DNA from: Fabrea salina
Lineage: Eukaryota > Ciliophora > Heterotrichea > Heterotrichida > Fabreidae
Length of the DNA stretch: 64,000 bases
Assembly (NCBI GenBank): GCA_022984795.1
Contig: JALIHJ010000014.1
Span: forward strand, 124,001 to 188,000
Direction of reading: 5' to 3'
Both the position numbers and the translations under genes were made by a program. Positions 39,005 to 47,402 of this stretch are shown here, piece after piece; positions within the stretch are counted from its first letter, which is position 1, and every line of letters starts with the position of its first letter. The notes beneath the pieces are model-generated. The model did no database searches. It saw only the letters and a program-made list of their open reading frames with translations, and had not been told where the DNA came from.

Positions 39005-39679
39005 ATGGCACAAACTTCACTGGCAAACTTCTTCATAAGGAACTTCAGCACACTTAGGAGAGCTTCAGGACTGAGGAACTCCCTTAGAAGGTCCTTTAGT
39101 GAGTCAGAAAAAAAACCTCAAGAAGAAGAAAAGGAACCTCAAGAAAAACCTCAAGAGTCTTCCTCTGATTCTGAAGACGAAGCCAAACTCAAAGAACTCC
39201 AAGACAAACTTAAAGCTACCGAAGAAGAAGCCCTTAAGTACAAAGACCACTACTTAAGGGCCCTTGCAGAGCAAGAAAACACAAGAAGACGCCTGAACAA
39301 AGAAATCGAAAACGAAAAAACCTATGCCATCACTCGCTTTGCCAAAGAAATCATAGAAGTCTCAGATAACCTCCAAAGAGCCCTAGATAACATTCCTTCT
39401 GAAGAAAAAATCCAAGAAGAGCCACTTAAAGTCCTGGAGGATATGAAAGAAGGCGTGAAAATGACTCGCGAAGTTCTCATGGGCACCTTGATGAAGTTCG
39501 AAATAACTGAGTACAACCCTGTTAACGAGAAGTTTGACCCCAACCTGCATGAAGCACTTTTCACATACCAAGATGAGTCCAAAGAACCCGGGACTGTAGG
39601 GCAAGTAATTTCCACAGGCTACAACATCAAGGACAGAATTCTCAGGTCTGCTAAGGTAGGCGTTATTAAAAAGGCTTAA
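39005..39679 (+). CDS. GRPEL1: Mitochondrial GrpE nucleotide-exchange factor
   Basis: A 224-residue GrpE/Mge1 protein that releases ADP from mitochondrial Hsp70. The start is a typical presequence (MAQTSLANFFIRNFSTLRRASGLRNSLRRSF). A Glu/Gln/Lys-rich stretch, the long GrpE coiled coil (about 75-130, KLKATEEEALKYKDHYLRALAEQENTRRR) and the beta-wing domain with PVNEKFDPNLHEALF and TGYNIKDRILRSAKVGVIK follow. It pairs functionally with the DnaJ gene at 44.2 kb. Its stop overlaps that of the convergent asparaginyl-tRNA synthetase through a shared TTAA. Confidence 0.96.
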   Translation: MAQTSLANFFIRNFSTLRRASGLRNSLRRSFSESEKKPQEEEKEPQEKPQESSSDSEDEAKLKELQDKLKATEEEALKYKDHYLRALAEQENTRRRLNKEIENEKTYAITRFAKEIIEVSDNLQRALDNIPSEEKIQEEPLKVLEDMKEGVKMTREVLMGTLMKFEITEYNPVNEKFDPNLHEALFTYQDESKEPGTVGQVISTGYNIKDRILRSAKVGVIKKA

Positions 39680-41535
39680 AATTCAGCGTGTCCCGGCCAC
39701 CTTGGGTAAGGAATCACATCTCTGATGTTTTCTACTCCAGTCACCATCATGATGAGTCTTTCAAAGCCTAGTCCAAAACCAGCGTGGGGTACTGACCCGT
39801 ACTTCCTGAGGTCCCTGTACCACCAGTAAGACTCTTTTTCGAGTTCTTTAGTTTCAATCATCTCGTCAAGTTTCTCTAACCTGTCTTCTCTCACACTGCC
39901 TCCAATTACTTCGCCTATTTTCGGAACCAAAATGTCCATGGCTTGCACTGTTTCTTCAGTGTCGTTTTGCTTCATGTAAAAGGCTTTAAGAACCTTAGGG
40001 TAATTATATACAATTACAGGTCCTTTAATTACCTCTTCACAAATGTACCTCTCGTGCTCAGATTGCAAGTCACTTCCCCAAGTAACCTTGCTTTCAAACT
40101 TCTTTTTTGCTTTAGTAACTATTTCAACGGCTTCGGTGTAAGTGATGCGTTTGAAAGGGCTTTCCAAAACATTCCTTAGTCTAGAAACGAGTCCTTTTTC
40201 CACAAACTTTTCTAGGAACTCTAAGTCGTCGTAGCAGTTGTCCAAAGCGTACTTAATGCAGTACTTAAGGTAACTTTCAGCACACTCCATGTTTTCTTCA
40301 AGACCAGCCCAGGCCATTTCAGGCTCTATCATCCAAAACTCTGCCAAGTGCCTTGATGTGTGGGAGTTCTCTGCCCTAAAAGTAGGTCCAAAGGTATAAA
40401 CGTCTGACAGAGCACAGCAGTAGTTCTCTACTGCCAACTGTCCTGAAACAGTCAGAAAAGCTGGCTTGTTGAAAAAGTCTTTGGGAGGACCTTCTTTTTG
40501 GGGAATTTTGCTCGTAACTGTAAACATCTCTCCTGCTCCTTCACAGTCAGACGCTGTCAAAATAGGAGTATGCACATACAAGAAACCGCGTGAGTTAAAG
40601 AAGTTGTGTGTGGCAAAACTCATAGCATTTCTAACCCTGGAAACACACCCTATTATGTTAGTCCTAGGTCTAAGGTGTGCAATGGACCTTAAGAACTCCA
40701 AACTCAAACCCTTTTTTTGAATGGGAAAAGAAGCCTGGTCGCACAGCCCTGCTACCACTAGCTCGTGCTCACTCGGGTCTTTTACCTGCATTTCTACAGA
40801 CTGAGATCCTGGACTGTCAACTAGCTTTCCTTTGCACGACAAACTTATGCCTGTACCTTGAAGTAACTCGAAGTTAGGCATTTTCCCGTCAATCACTATC
40901 TGTAAGTTCTTTATGTTGGATCCGTCGTTGAGTTCGACAAAGGCAAAAGCACCTCCTCCTTGCTTCCTGACAGTTTTGGCCCAACCCTTAACAGTGATCA
41001 CTTGTCCAATAAGTTCAGGACTAGACAAAACATAGTCTACTCTGTATCTGGCTCCTGTTCCAAAGGGAATAGTGAAGTGTTTGTTGTCTGAAGATTCTTC
41101 TTCCTGGTGCTCGAGTTCGTCGCTCAGGAACTGGGCTTGCTTCATCCCTCTTAAGTACTTTGCAAGTTTCTTGTGTGAAGCAGGAAGCTTCTTGAAAAGC
41201 CCTCCAAGCAAAGCCACAGCCACTATAAGCAAGTCTAGGATGGTAAGTCTTTCTTCAAAGGCCCAAGAACCTTGAGACAAAAGTTTGTCACAGGTACTGC
41301 AGAAGTGCTCTAGGCCCTCTGGAGAGGATATGAAGGGCATGCACCCACATAAACTGTGTAGGAACTGAATTACTTGGGCTTGTTGTAAAGAAGAGTCTGG
41401 CATTAATGAAGCCTCCCGAGCCATGTACTTAGCGTTTGCAGCTACTAACTGTGAGTTGCTCAAAGAAGAACACTCTACTCCTGTAGCCTTTTGCACAAGA
41501 TTCCTGAGTTTTTGGGTCACCTTAGCAGCGTCCAT
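39676..41535 (-). CDS. NARS1: Asparaginyl-tRNA synthetase, cytosolic type
   Basis: A 619-residue class IIb synthetase charging tRNA-Asn. An N-terminal appended helical region (about 1-145) precedes the OB-fold anticodon-binding domain (about 165-270, VITVKGWAKTVRKQGGGAFAFVELNDGS). The catalytic core has a motif 2 of FRAENSHTSRHLAEFWMIEPE type and a motif 3 of GFGLGFERLIM near 590-600. GEVIGGSVRE and the C-terminal NIRDVIPYPRWPGHAEF separate AsnRS from AspRS. The ATG at 41535 directly abuts the stop codon of the upstream gene, with no spacer. Confidence 0.97.
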   Translation of the reverse strand: MDAAKVTQKLRNLVQKATGVECSSLSNSQLVAANAKYMAREASLMPDSSLQQAQVIQFLHSLCGCMPFISSPEGLEHFCSTCDKLLSQGSWAFEERLTILDLLIVAVALLGGLFKKLPASHKKLAKYLRGMKQAQFLSDELEHQEEESSDNKHFTIPFGTGARYRVDYVLSSPELIGQVITVKGWAKTVRKQGGGAFAFVELNDGSNIKNLQIVIDGKMPNFELLQGTGISLSCKGKLVDSPGSQSVEMQVKDPSEHELVVAGLCDQASFPIQKKGLSLEFLRSIAHLRPRTNIIGCVSRVRNAMSFATHNFFNSRGFLYVHTPILTASDCEGAGEMFTVTSKIPQKEGPPKDFFNKPAFLTVSGQLAVENYCCALSDVYTFGPTFRAENSHTSRHLAEFWMIEPEMAWAGLEENMECAESYLKYCIKYALDNCYDDLEFLEKFVEKGLVSRLRNVLESPFKRITYTEAVEIVTKAKKKFESKVTWGSDLQSEHERYICEEVIKGPVIVYNYPKVLKAFYMKQNDTEETVQAMDILVPKIGEVIGGSVREDRLEKLDEMIETKELEKESYWWYRDLRKYGSVPHAGFGLGFERLIMMVTGVENIRDVIPYPRWPGHAEF

Positions 41536-42205
41536 TTATAAATTATTGATTAAATCAGCTACTTGGGAAGTGAGGTGTGACTCAGAAACAGAGTGACCTC
41601 TTCTGAGTTCGTTGAGTTGGTTGACTACTAGTATGTATTTTCTATGCAGGTTGTCAAAAAGTTCTTCTTTGCTGGTAGCAACTAAAGGCTTTCTTTCAAA
41701 AACCTCTAAAGGAAACCAGTCTATCATATTGTTGGACTTTTTCGTGCTTTGTTTCTATGTAGTCTGTGATCGAATTGGCTTTTTCGTTGGCTAAACTAAT
41801 CAAAAACTTAAACTGTGGGTCTTCTTCTAGTTGGGGTTCTCTGGTTTGTTGCAACTCAAATATTTCTTGGGCAGAAAAGTTTTGGATCTTCAACAGGCAC
41901 TTTTTAATCGCTTTAGCTAGTTGATGCTCAACTAGTTTGACTTGCAAAAGGTTGCATACAGCTTGGGCGTCTAATTCGTTGACTTGAGAAGCCAATAAGT
42001 CCCTTTTAAGGTTTTCAGGAGTGCTGGCATTTAGTTCTAGCTCAACAAACTTAGACCCCCCCGAAGGCAGTTCATAGGTTATTTTAACGTGTTTGCTTCT
42101 TGAAAAGTCTAACTTAGCATCTGAAATTGATACACTGTTTGACTTAGTTCCTGTTATCAAGTTCCTTAAATTCAGTCCACCTGCGCTTTCCTCGATTCCT
42201 TCCAT
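41536..42205 (-). CDS. Orphan protein gene with a probable frame break
   Basis: Two overlapping minus-strand frames: 42205 to 41696 (169 residues, MEGIEESAGGLNLRNLITGTK..., ending DYIETKHEKVQQYDRLVSFRGF, TGA) and 41727 to 41536 (63 residues, from MIDWFPLEVFERKP to TAA). Both have local codon style and helical character. Skipping one base in the AAAAA run just before GTCCAACAA would fuse them into about 220 residues; no GT-AG piece of 15 or 16 bases does so. One gene with an assembly error or a recent mutation is likelier than two genes overlapping by 32 bases. No family is recognised. Confidence 0.6.
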
Positions 42206-42240
42206 AATTTACAGACTATTGCGTTCAAATAAGAATTTAA

Positions 42241-43538
42241 ATGGAACTTACTCCCCAAATCGTACAAGAAGCCTCCCAAGAAAAAACACCTAACAAAGTG
42301 TTTGTTGTTGATTTCAGTAAACAAGAAATCTCCAAAGTGTGTTTGCTCAATTCTTTTCCTAAACTCAAAACTATAAACTTGAGTTTCAACATCATCCAGC
42401 AAGTTCCAGAGGGTGCCTTTGACAACCTTAAAGAGCTCAAAGAACTCAACCTTTCGTGCAACTATCTTTCGAAGTTCAAGTGCAGGTCTACTTCTTTGAA
42501 AGTGCTAGAACTAAGTTTTAACAGAATTAGTTCCTTAGAAGGAATTCACAGTATGATTGTAAAGCCTAATTAGAACCTTGAAGTGCTAAAAGCAGATAAC
42601 AACGCCCTGGAGTCTATGGCAGGCTTGAAGAAACTAAGGAAGCTAAAGTCTTTGGACCTGTCCATTAACTCTATTGAAACTGTCCAAGAAGTAGACAAGC
42701 TACAAGTAACTTTTACTTAGTTAGAAACTTTCAGAGTGAACTACAACAGAATCCAAAACATAGTCCCTGGACAGTTGCCAAGTTCCTTAACTACTCTAAA
42801 TGCATGGGGAAACCAACTGGCAAACGCTTCGTTTTTAAAAACTCTGCTTAACTTGGAGTCCTTGTACTTAGACCAAAACAAACTTTATTCTCTAGAAGAC
42901 TTTCCTGTTTTGCCTAGACTGACTGACCTTTCTTTGTCTGAAAACCAGATTTTTATGATTGGCAACTCCTTGTTGGTTCACGAGTTGTTTCCTAAACTTG
43001 TGTTTTTGAACTTAAGCAAAAACTCCCTTTATGACCGAGTAGAGTTACTAACGCTATCCGAAGTGCCTAGTCTTTTGGAGCTTGACTTGTCTGGAAACCC
43101 CTGTGCTGAGTCTCCTGAGTTCGAAGCTAGAGTTTTAGAAGACTACCCCCAAGTAATTGCAATTAACCAAAAGTACGTTGAAAAAGACGCTCAGTAAGTT
43201 TTATATAGAGAACTACTAAAAATTCGCTGAACTTAAGTGAAAACTCAAGTTTCATCCAAGACTTAGAAAAAACTCAAAGAGAAATAACTCAAAGACGGTC
43301 ACAGGCCTTACTTATTCTCAAAAACATAGAAGTGTCTATGGAAAGGACGTTCTACGACGAATTTGACAGAGTGAAAGAAACTCCGGAAGAGTTCAAGCCT
43401 TTGCAACAAGAAAAGTTAGACACTACCTTAAGAGCTGCCTTTCATGAAACTCAAACTCCTAAGACTTCACGACCTGTGAGCAAGAAAAGACAAAGACTCC
43501 AAGAAGCTTTAGACTTTAAACAAATCTTTGACAGTTAA
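42241..43538 (+). CDS. Leucine-rich-repeat protein, three to four exons
   Basis: An SDS22-like leucine-rich-repeat protein of about 416 residues. About ten LxxLxLSxNxI repeats run from residue 35 to 290 (for example LKVLELSFNRISSLEGI, LKSLDLSINSIETVQEV, LELDLSGNPCAESPEF), followed by a helical tail. Fifteen-base introns at 42559-42573 and 42706-42720 restore whole repeats. A third junction at 43194 is less clear: the canonical 15-base intron leaves the frame closed after seven codons, while a 17-base intron (43194-43210) or one missing A in the AAAAA run near 43220 opens the tail to TAA 43536-43538. Such proteins often act in cilia (LRRC/DNAAF types). Confidence 0.85.
42559..42573 (+). other. 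15-base intron 1 of the LRR gene
   Basis: Reads gtaaagcctaattag, phase 0, with an in-frame TAG if retained. Removal joins HSMI to NLEVLKADNNAL, completing a leucine-rich repeat. T9-A10 is present. Confidence 0.92.
42706..42720 (+). other. 15-base intron 2 of the LRR gene
   Basis: Reads gtaacttttacttag, phase 0, with an in-frame TAG if retained. Removal joins EVDKLQ to LETFRVNYNRIQ, completing a repeat. T9-A10 is present. Confidence 0.92.
43194..43208 (+). other. Probable third LRR-gene intron (15 bases, or 17 to 43210)
   Basis: Reads gtaagttttatatag with T9-A10, like the other introns. If 15 bases are removed, the frame ends at TGA seven codons on (QELLKIR). If 17 bases are removed (ending gag), the frame continues 109 codons to 43538. 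The downstream segment has clear coding character, so something joins it. Confidence 0.6.
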
Positions 43539-44173
43539 TACTCAAGATCATCTAGGTTTTCTGGGATTCCAAAGTGCTTGTTGATGTCTGACTCCTTTAA
43601 ACTTGGGTTTCTTTTAATCATCCAGTCCTTGATGTTCCAAATGTTTTCAGTCCAAACGTTGGCGTTACTCACACTAGTTTTGGCTTTTTGGGTTATTTCG
43701 TCAAAAAAGTCTTTGGAGCACCCTTTTAAACTTTGTTCTTCTTGCTTTAAAACCTGGTTTTGGAGAACAAGGTCTTCAAGTTGTTGTATCAAAGCAAGCC
43801 TTGTTTCTGTTTCAGGTTTCTGGATTAGTTCTTCTTGTATTTGTTGGTTCAGCAGTTTCCGGTTGGTTTTTAATTCTTGGATTTCGTAGTCAAGTTCTTC
43901 TAACTTAACAACTCTGATGTGTCTGTTTTTAGAAGGAAGTGACCACAAAAAGTTGCCTGCACCTATTTTATCAGTTTCAACTAAAGCGTCGTCAACTAGA
44001 CTCTGGACAACTTCTTTGACAGTGTTGTGAACTACGCCTGCTTTGTTGCCTAAGTTTTCGAGTTCTTTCAAGTTAAAGACTTCTTTCTAGTTAGTTTTTA
44101 CTTTTGTTTGCAAGATACTCAGCATCTTTTGTCTTTTTTCTTCAAAGCTCAGTCCTTTCTTTTTCCCGCCCAT
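43535..44173 (-). CDS. MND1: Meiotic nuclear division protein MND1, two exons
   Basis: A 207-residue partner of HOP2 that stimulates Dmc1/Rad51 strand exchange in meiosis. With the 15-base intron at 44087-44101 removed, the protein opens MGGKKKGLSFEEKRQKMLSI, then LQTK | KEVFNLKELENL, matching the N-terminus of MND1 (xKKKGLSxEEKRxxM...VFxLKxLE) with its winged-helix region VVHNTVKEVVQSLVDDALVETDKIGAGNFLWSLPSK. A long coiled coil (about 85-150) and NVWTENIWNIKDWMIKR follow. Only the splice restores the conserved start. The coding end shares TTAA with the LRR gene. Confidence 0.95.
44087..44101 (-). other. 15-base intron in MND1
   Basis: On the minus strand it reads gtaaaaactaactag, phase 0, with an in-frame TAG if retained. 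Removal reconstructs the conserved MND1 N-terminus. T9-A10 is present. Confidence 0.94.
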
Positions 44174-44224
44174 TTTGAGAATTAGTTTGGGTTATGATAA
44201 AGTGCACTTCTAGAAGACATTTTT

Positions 44225-45421
44225 ATGATAACTAAGTTCAACAGAGCTTTTCGCAACTCAGGAAGACTCTTGGCTAAAAAAGACTACTATAAAATACTGG
44301 GACTTACACAAACTGCTTCTGACTCTGATATCAAAAAAGCTTATTTCAACCTGGCTAAAAAGTACCATCCAGATGTCAACAAGTCTTCAGACGCCAAAGA
44401 AAAGTTTGCAGAGATTAACTCAGCCTACGAAACTCTAGGAGACCCCCAAAAAAGAAAAAGTTACGATACAACAGGCATGACTGGAGAAGAACAAGAACAG
44501 TACCGTTCTCAAGGCTTTGGTCCTTTTGACTTTGGATTTAACCCATTTGGAGGTTTTTCAAGTGGAGGCTTTTCAAGCGGAGGCTCTTCAAGCGGAGGCT
44601 TTTCAAGCGGAGGTTTTCCAAACTTCCAAGACATCTTCAGTGAGTTTGAGGACTTATTTGGAATGGGCCGCAAAGAGCAAAAGTCCTTTAAAGGCGAAGA
44701 CATTTCACTTTCAGTAGAGATCCCTTTTACAGATGCAGTCCATGGAGCTTCTAAAGAAGTTCTAGTACAAAAGAAAACCAAGTGCAGTACCTGCAACGGA
44801 AACAGAGTTAGGCCTGGAACTTCGCCTGTTAAATGCACTGACTGCGGAGGCAGGGGAATGATTTTCTTTGAAAAAGGACCTATGTCTATCCAAGCCCAAT
44901 GCCAACGGTGCGAAGGCACTGGAACTATAATTAAGGAGTACTGCTCTAAGTGCAGAGGAAGTGGCTTTGAGTCTTCTAAAGTTAAAGAAAACGTAAAGAT
45001 CCCTGCAGGGGTTGATACAGGACAAACCCTAAGAATGGCCAACAAAGGGCATGTGTCTGAGGGAAGGGGACCTCCAGGAGACTTGCTTCTAAAAATTAAA
45101 GTTAAAGAAGACCCTTTGTTCAAAAGAGAAGGGTACGACATAGTTTCAGAAGTGAGTCTCTCAATTTCACAAGCTGCACTTGGAGGAACAGTTAGTGTAG
45201 AGACTTTGTACGGATGTGTAAAGTTGCTTGTGGAACCAGGAACTAACTCAGGAGACTCCAAGAAACTAGAAAAGTATGGAATTACACACTTGCCTCCTAA
45301 CCAAAACTTAAGAGGAAACCACATAGTTAACTTCAAGGTTGTGATACCGAAGCACCTTTCACCTAGACAACTTGAAATATTCAAAATACTTCAAGAAGAA
45401 GAAAAAAAAGGCATGGCCTAG
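44225..45421 (+). CDS. Mitochondrial type I DnaJ/Hsp40 (DNAJA3/Mdj1-like)
   Basis: A 398-residue co-chaperone for mitochondrial Hsp70. A basic presequence ([19 protein letters not shown]) precedes the J domain (about 20-85, YHPDVN with the HPD). A Gly/Phe-rich linker follows with tandem SSGGF units encoded by a near-perfect 15-base DNA repeat (about 44550-44610). Four zinc-binding CxxCxGx(G/R) motifs come next ([32 protein letters not shown]), then the C-terminal substrate-binding domains. Works with GrpE at 39 kb. It ends in TAG; the following 108 bases carry the snoRNA candidate. Confidence 0.96.
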   Translation: MITKFNRAFRNSGRLLAKKDYYKILGLTQTASDSDIKKAYFNLAKKYHPDVNKSSDAKEKFAEINSAYETLGDPQKRKSYDTTGMTGEEQEQYRSQGFGPFDFGFNPFGGFSSGGFSSGGSSSGGFSSGGFPNFQDIFSEFEDLFGMGRKEQKSFKGEDISLSVEIPFTDAVHGASKEVLVQKKTKCSTCNGNRVRPGTSPVKCTDCGGRGMIFFEKGPMSIQAQCQRCEGTGTIIKEYCSKCRGSGFESSKVKENVKIPAGVDTGQTLRMANKGHVSEGRGPPGDLLLKIKVKEDPLFKREGYDIVSEVSLSISQAALGGTVSVETLYGCVKLLVEPGTNSGDSKKLEKYGITHLPPNQNLRGNHIVNFKVVIPKHLSPRQLEIFKILQEEEKKGMA

Positions 45422-45430
45422 CTTTATAAT

Positions 45431-45500
45431 TAATATGGCGTGATGATAAGTTTGCGCTGGGGCACTTACCCCTGATGATGTCTGCAAAACCTGAAATTAC
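45431..45500 (+). ncRNA. Candidate box C/D snoRNA
   Basis: In the gap between the DnaJ and GRASP genes lies a short element unlike the AT-rich spacers around it. It has a box C GUGAUGA at 45440-45446, a box D' CUGA at 45472-45475, a C'-like UGAUGU at 45476-45481 and a box D CUGA at 45491-45494. The ends (TAAT before box C, ATTA after box D) can form a weak terminal stem. About 70 bases is a normal size. The guide before D' would be about 45451-45471, and before box D about 45482-45490, which is short. The target rRNA site could not be determined. A chance match to four short boxes cannot be excluded. Confidence 0.55.
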
Positions 45501-45529
45501 ATAGTTAAATACTAAAATGAAATTATTAC

Positions 45530-46096
45530 ATGGGTTCACAGGAAAGCAAAGGAGGCTACAGAGTTTTAGAAGTTCTAGAAGGCTCCCCTGCACACGAAGC
45601 TGCACTCCAACTTTTCACTGACTTCATCATTTCAGTCAACGGAACAGTTCTGCAGCACTCAGAAATGCCTTTCCAAGAAATTATCCGGCGTAACTCAAAC
45701 TGCAAAATCACTCTTGAAGTGTTTAACATTATTTCAAAAGAAACTAGAGAAGTCAAAGTAACTCCTAAAGAATGGGGAGGAGAAGGAGTCTTAGGTGTGA
45801 GTCTGAGGTTCGAAGAACTCCAAGAAGCCTTGGACCAAATCATCCACGTAACCCACGTTCAGCCTGGAAGTCCAGCAGAACTCTCAGGCATAATGCCGCA
45901 AGAAGACTACATTTTAGGAAGCTTCGACTTCTTTATGAAGGATGTAGACGAGTTGCTTATTTTTGCAAGCTGTCACGAGCAAGTTAAATTGTGCCTTTAT
46001 AGCCAAAAAAGCAAACAAGCCAGACAAGTCATTGTCAAAGGAGGAGGGAACTCTTTAGGGATTGAAGTAGGAACTGGAGCCTTGCACACTTTATAA
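45530..46096 (+). CDS. Golgi reassembly-stacking protein (GRASP), PDZ tandem
   Basis: A 188-residue protein consisting only of the two PDZ-like GRASP domains. The first (about 6-95) has GYRVLEVLEGSPAHEAALQLFTDFIISVNG; the second (about 100-185) has GVLGVSLRFEE, IHVTHVQPGSPAELSGIMPQEDYILG and the closing LGIEVGTGALHTL. The start MGSQES fits an N-myristoylation signal, as in GRASP55/65. The Ser/Pro regulatory tail of animal GRASPs is missing. It acts in Golgi structure or unconventional secretion. It probably lacks the Gly-Tyr-Leu-His ending seen in animals, reading GALHTL. Confidence 0.93.
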   Translation: MGSQESKGGYRVLEVLEGSPAHEAALQLFTDFIISVNGTVLQHSEMPFQEIIRRNSNCKITLEVFNIISKETREVKVTPKEWGGEGVLGVSLRFEELQEALDQIIHVTHVQPGSPAELSGIMPQEDYILGSFDFFMKDVDELLIFASCHEQVKLCLYSQKSKQARQVIVKGGGNSLGIEVGTGALHTL

Positions 46097-46148
46097 TGGT
46101 AACCATTTTTGGCTTCAATAAAAGCCCAGAACCCGGTAGTAAACTTAA

Positions 46149-47135
46149 ATGTCTATCAAAGAAACAGTGGAACTCTGCGATTTCAGTCAGGAGTCTGATG
46201 GCCTTGAAAGACTTCCAAACTATAACATCCAGTCTGTTTTCCAACTCAGTCACTTTCCACAGTGCTCTTGCAGCTGGACCAAACAATCCAACAAAAGGCT
46301 GTGTTCAAAAGCCCTGACATCGTGCCCGAATGCCCAAAGCTGGTTGAGTTACGCCAAAATTCCCCACCAAACAGCAACTTCTTACCTAAACTTTTTGAAC
46401 ACTCCTGCAGAGTCCACTTTTTTAAAGCACACTAGTCACCAAATATCAATAGACTTGCCTAGAACTTTTCCAAAGAATGCTTACTTTTCTAAAGGAAAAG
46501 GTAAAGAAGCTTTAGGGCGTGTGCTTTACGCCTTTGCGAACTTCAATCCTCAAGTAGGGTACGTGCAGGGCATCAACTTTATAGCAGCTGCTCTTCTTTG
46601 GCATTCAACTGAAGTTGATGCTTTTTGGCTGTTAGTGAGTCTCATGGAAGATTATGGGTTAAAAGAAAACTACCTCCCCTCTATGCCGGGTTTAGGGAAG
46701 CACGTCCACGTAGTTGAGTACTTAGTGCTCCATCACATGCCTGATCTTTATAAACACCTTTTAAATTATAACATCAGTGTGCAGATGTTTGCTAACGACT
46801 GGTGCTTGACCTTGTTTGCTTGTATAGTGCCTTACCGCAGCATGAAGTGCATTTTTGACTGTTTTTTCAAGTACAGTTGGAGTTTCTTTTACAAGTTAGT
46901 GCTTACAATACTCAATAAGTTCAAAAAACAAATATTGAGGGCCCAAGACATTGTAGATATCATCAGTTCCCTTAAGCCTTACAAACTGTCTCGTTCATAC
47001 TGGAGGACTTTATTAACTTTGATAGAAAAACACAAAGTCCCTGTTAACTGGAAAAAACTTTGCAAAAAAGCCCTTAACCAAACCATTGACGAGCAGTTTA
47101 TAATCTGTTTATTTTATAATTATTCCTGTGAATAA
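46149..47135 (+). CDS. TBC-domain Rab GTPase-activating protein
   Basis: A 328-residue protein almost entirely TBC domain (about 75-300). The catalytic Arg finger is in ISIDLPRTFP near residue 103 and the Gln finger in GYVQGINFIAA near 141. The ANDWCLTLFACIVPY box (C-terminal lobe) is also present. The N-terminus has a Cys/Ser-rich stretch without known domain. It would stimulate GTP hydrolysis by a Rab; which one cannot be told. Its last 16 coding bases overlap the end of the convergent C2H2 gene. Confidence 0.92.
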   Translation: MSIKETVELCDFSQESDGLERLPNYNIQSVFQLSHFPQCSCSWTKQSNKRLCSKALTSCPNAQSWLSYAKIPHQTATSYLNFLNTPAESTFLKHTSHQISIDLPRTFPKNAYFSKGKGKEALGRVLYAFANFNPQVGYVQGINFIAAALLWHSTEVDAFWLLVSLMEDYGLKENYLPSMPGLGKHVHVVEYLVLHHMPDLYKHLLNYNISVQMFANDWCLTLFACIVPYRSMKCIFDCFFKYSWSFFYKLVLTILNKFKKQILRAQDIVDIISSLKPYKLSRSYWRTLLTLIEKHKVPVNWKKLCKKALNQTIDEQFIICLFYNYSCE

Positions 47136-47353
47136 GGATGCTTAATTTGTAAATGGTTTTTTAAGTGGTCCTGGTTTGCAAAGACTTTTTTGCAAGCTTT
47201 GCAAAACTTAATGTCTTTCAGACTAGCCTCAACTATTTTAGGCTTAGAAACTGCTTCGGGTTGGACTACTTGTGGGGAGTTTTCAGCCTTTTCAAAAGCA
47301 CTTAAGTTTCTTCTCTTAGGGGGTGGTTTGTTGGTTTTCAGTGAGAACTCCAT
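47120..47353 (-). CDS. Small C2H2 zinc-finger protein, 77 aa
   Basis: A Lys/Pro-rich N-terminus leads to one canonical C2H2 finger at the C-terminus (FCKACKKVFANQDHLKNHLQIKHP: C-x2-C-x12-H-x4-H). The finger resembles those of ribosome-biogenesis or RNA-binding proteins such as Bud20/ZNF593 or the DnaJ-type JJJ1 finger, but the protein is too short to assign. The ATG is followed directly by EFSLKTNKPPPKRR, which could be a nuclear signal. Convergent overlap with the TBC gene is 16 bases. Confidence 0.75.
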   Translation of the reverse strand: MEFSLKTNKPPPKRRNLSAFEKAENSPQVVQPEAVSKPKIVEASLKDIKFCKACKKVFANQDHLKNHLQIKHPYSQE

Positions 47354-47402
47354 TATAACTATGCCCGAAAAGTCTAGATAACTGTACTAATTAAGTTTAA
47401 TC

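Noticed and set aside
43194-43208. The LRR protein ending at QELLKIR with an independent downstream gene
   Set aside because: No ATG with a typical leader opens the downstream frame before its gene-like codons begin, so continuation is likelier; kept as an open alternative.
44509-45384. Minus-strand open frame of 291 codons antisense to DnaJ
   Set aside because: It mirrors the repetitive, biased codons of the DnaJ gene (Pro/Leu/Glu repeats from SSGGF), has no recognisable domain, and the plus-strand protein is certain.
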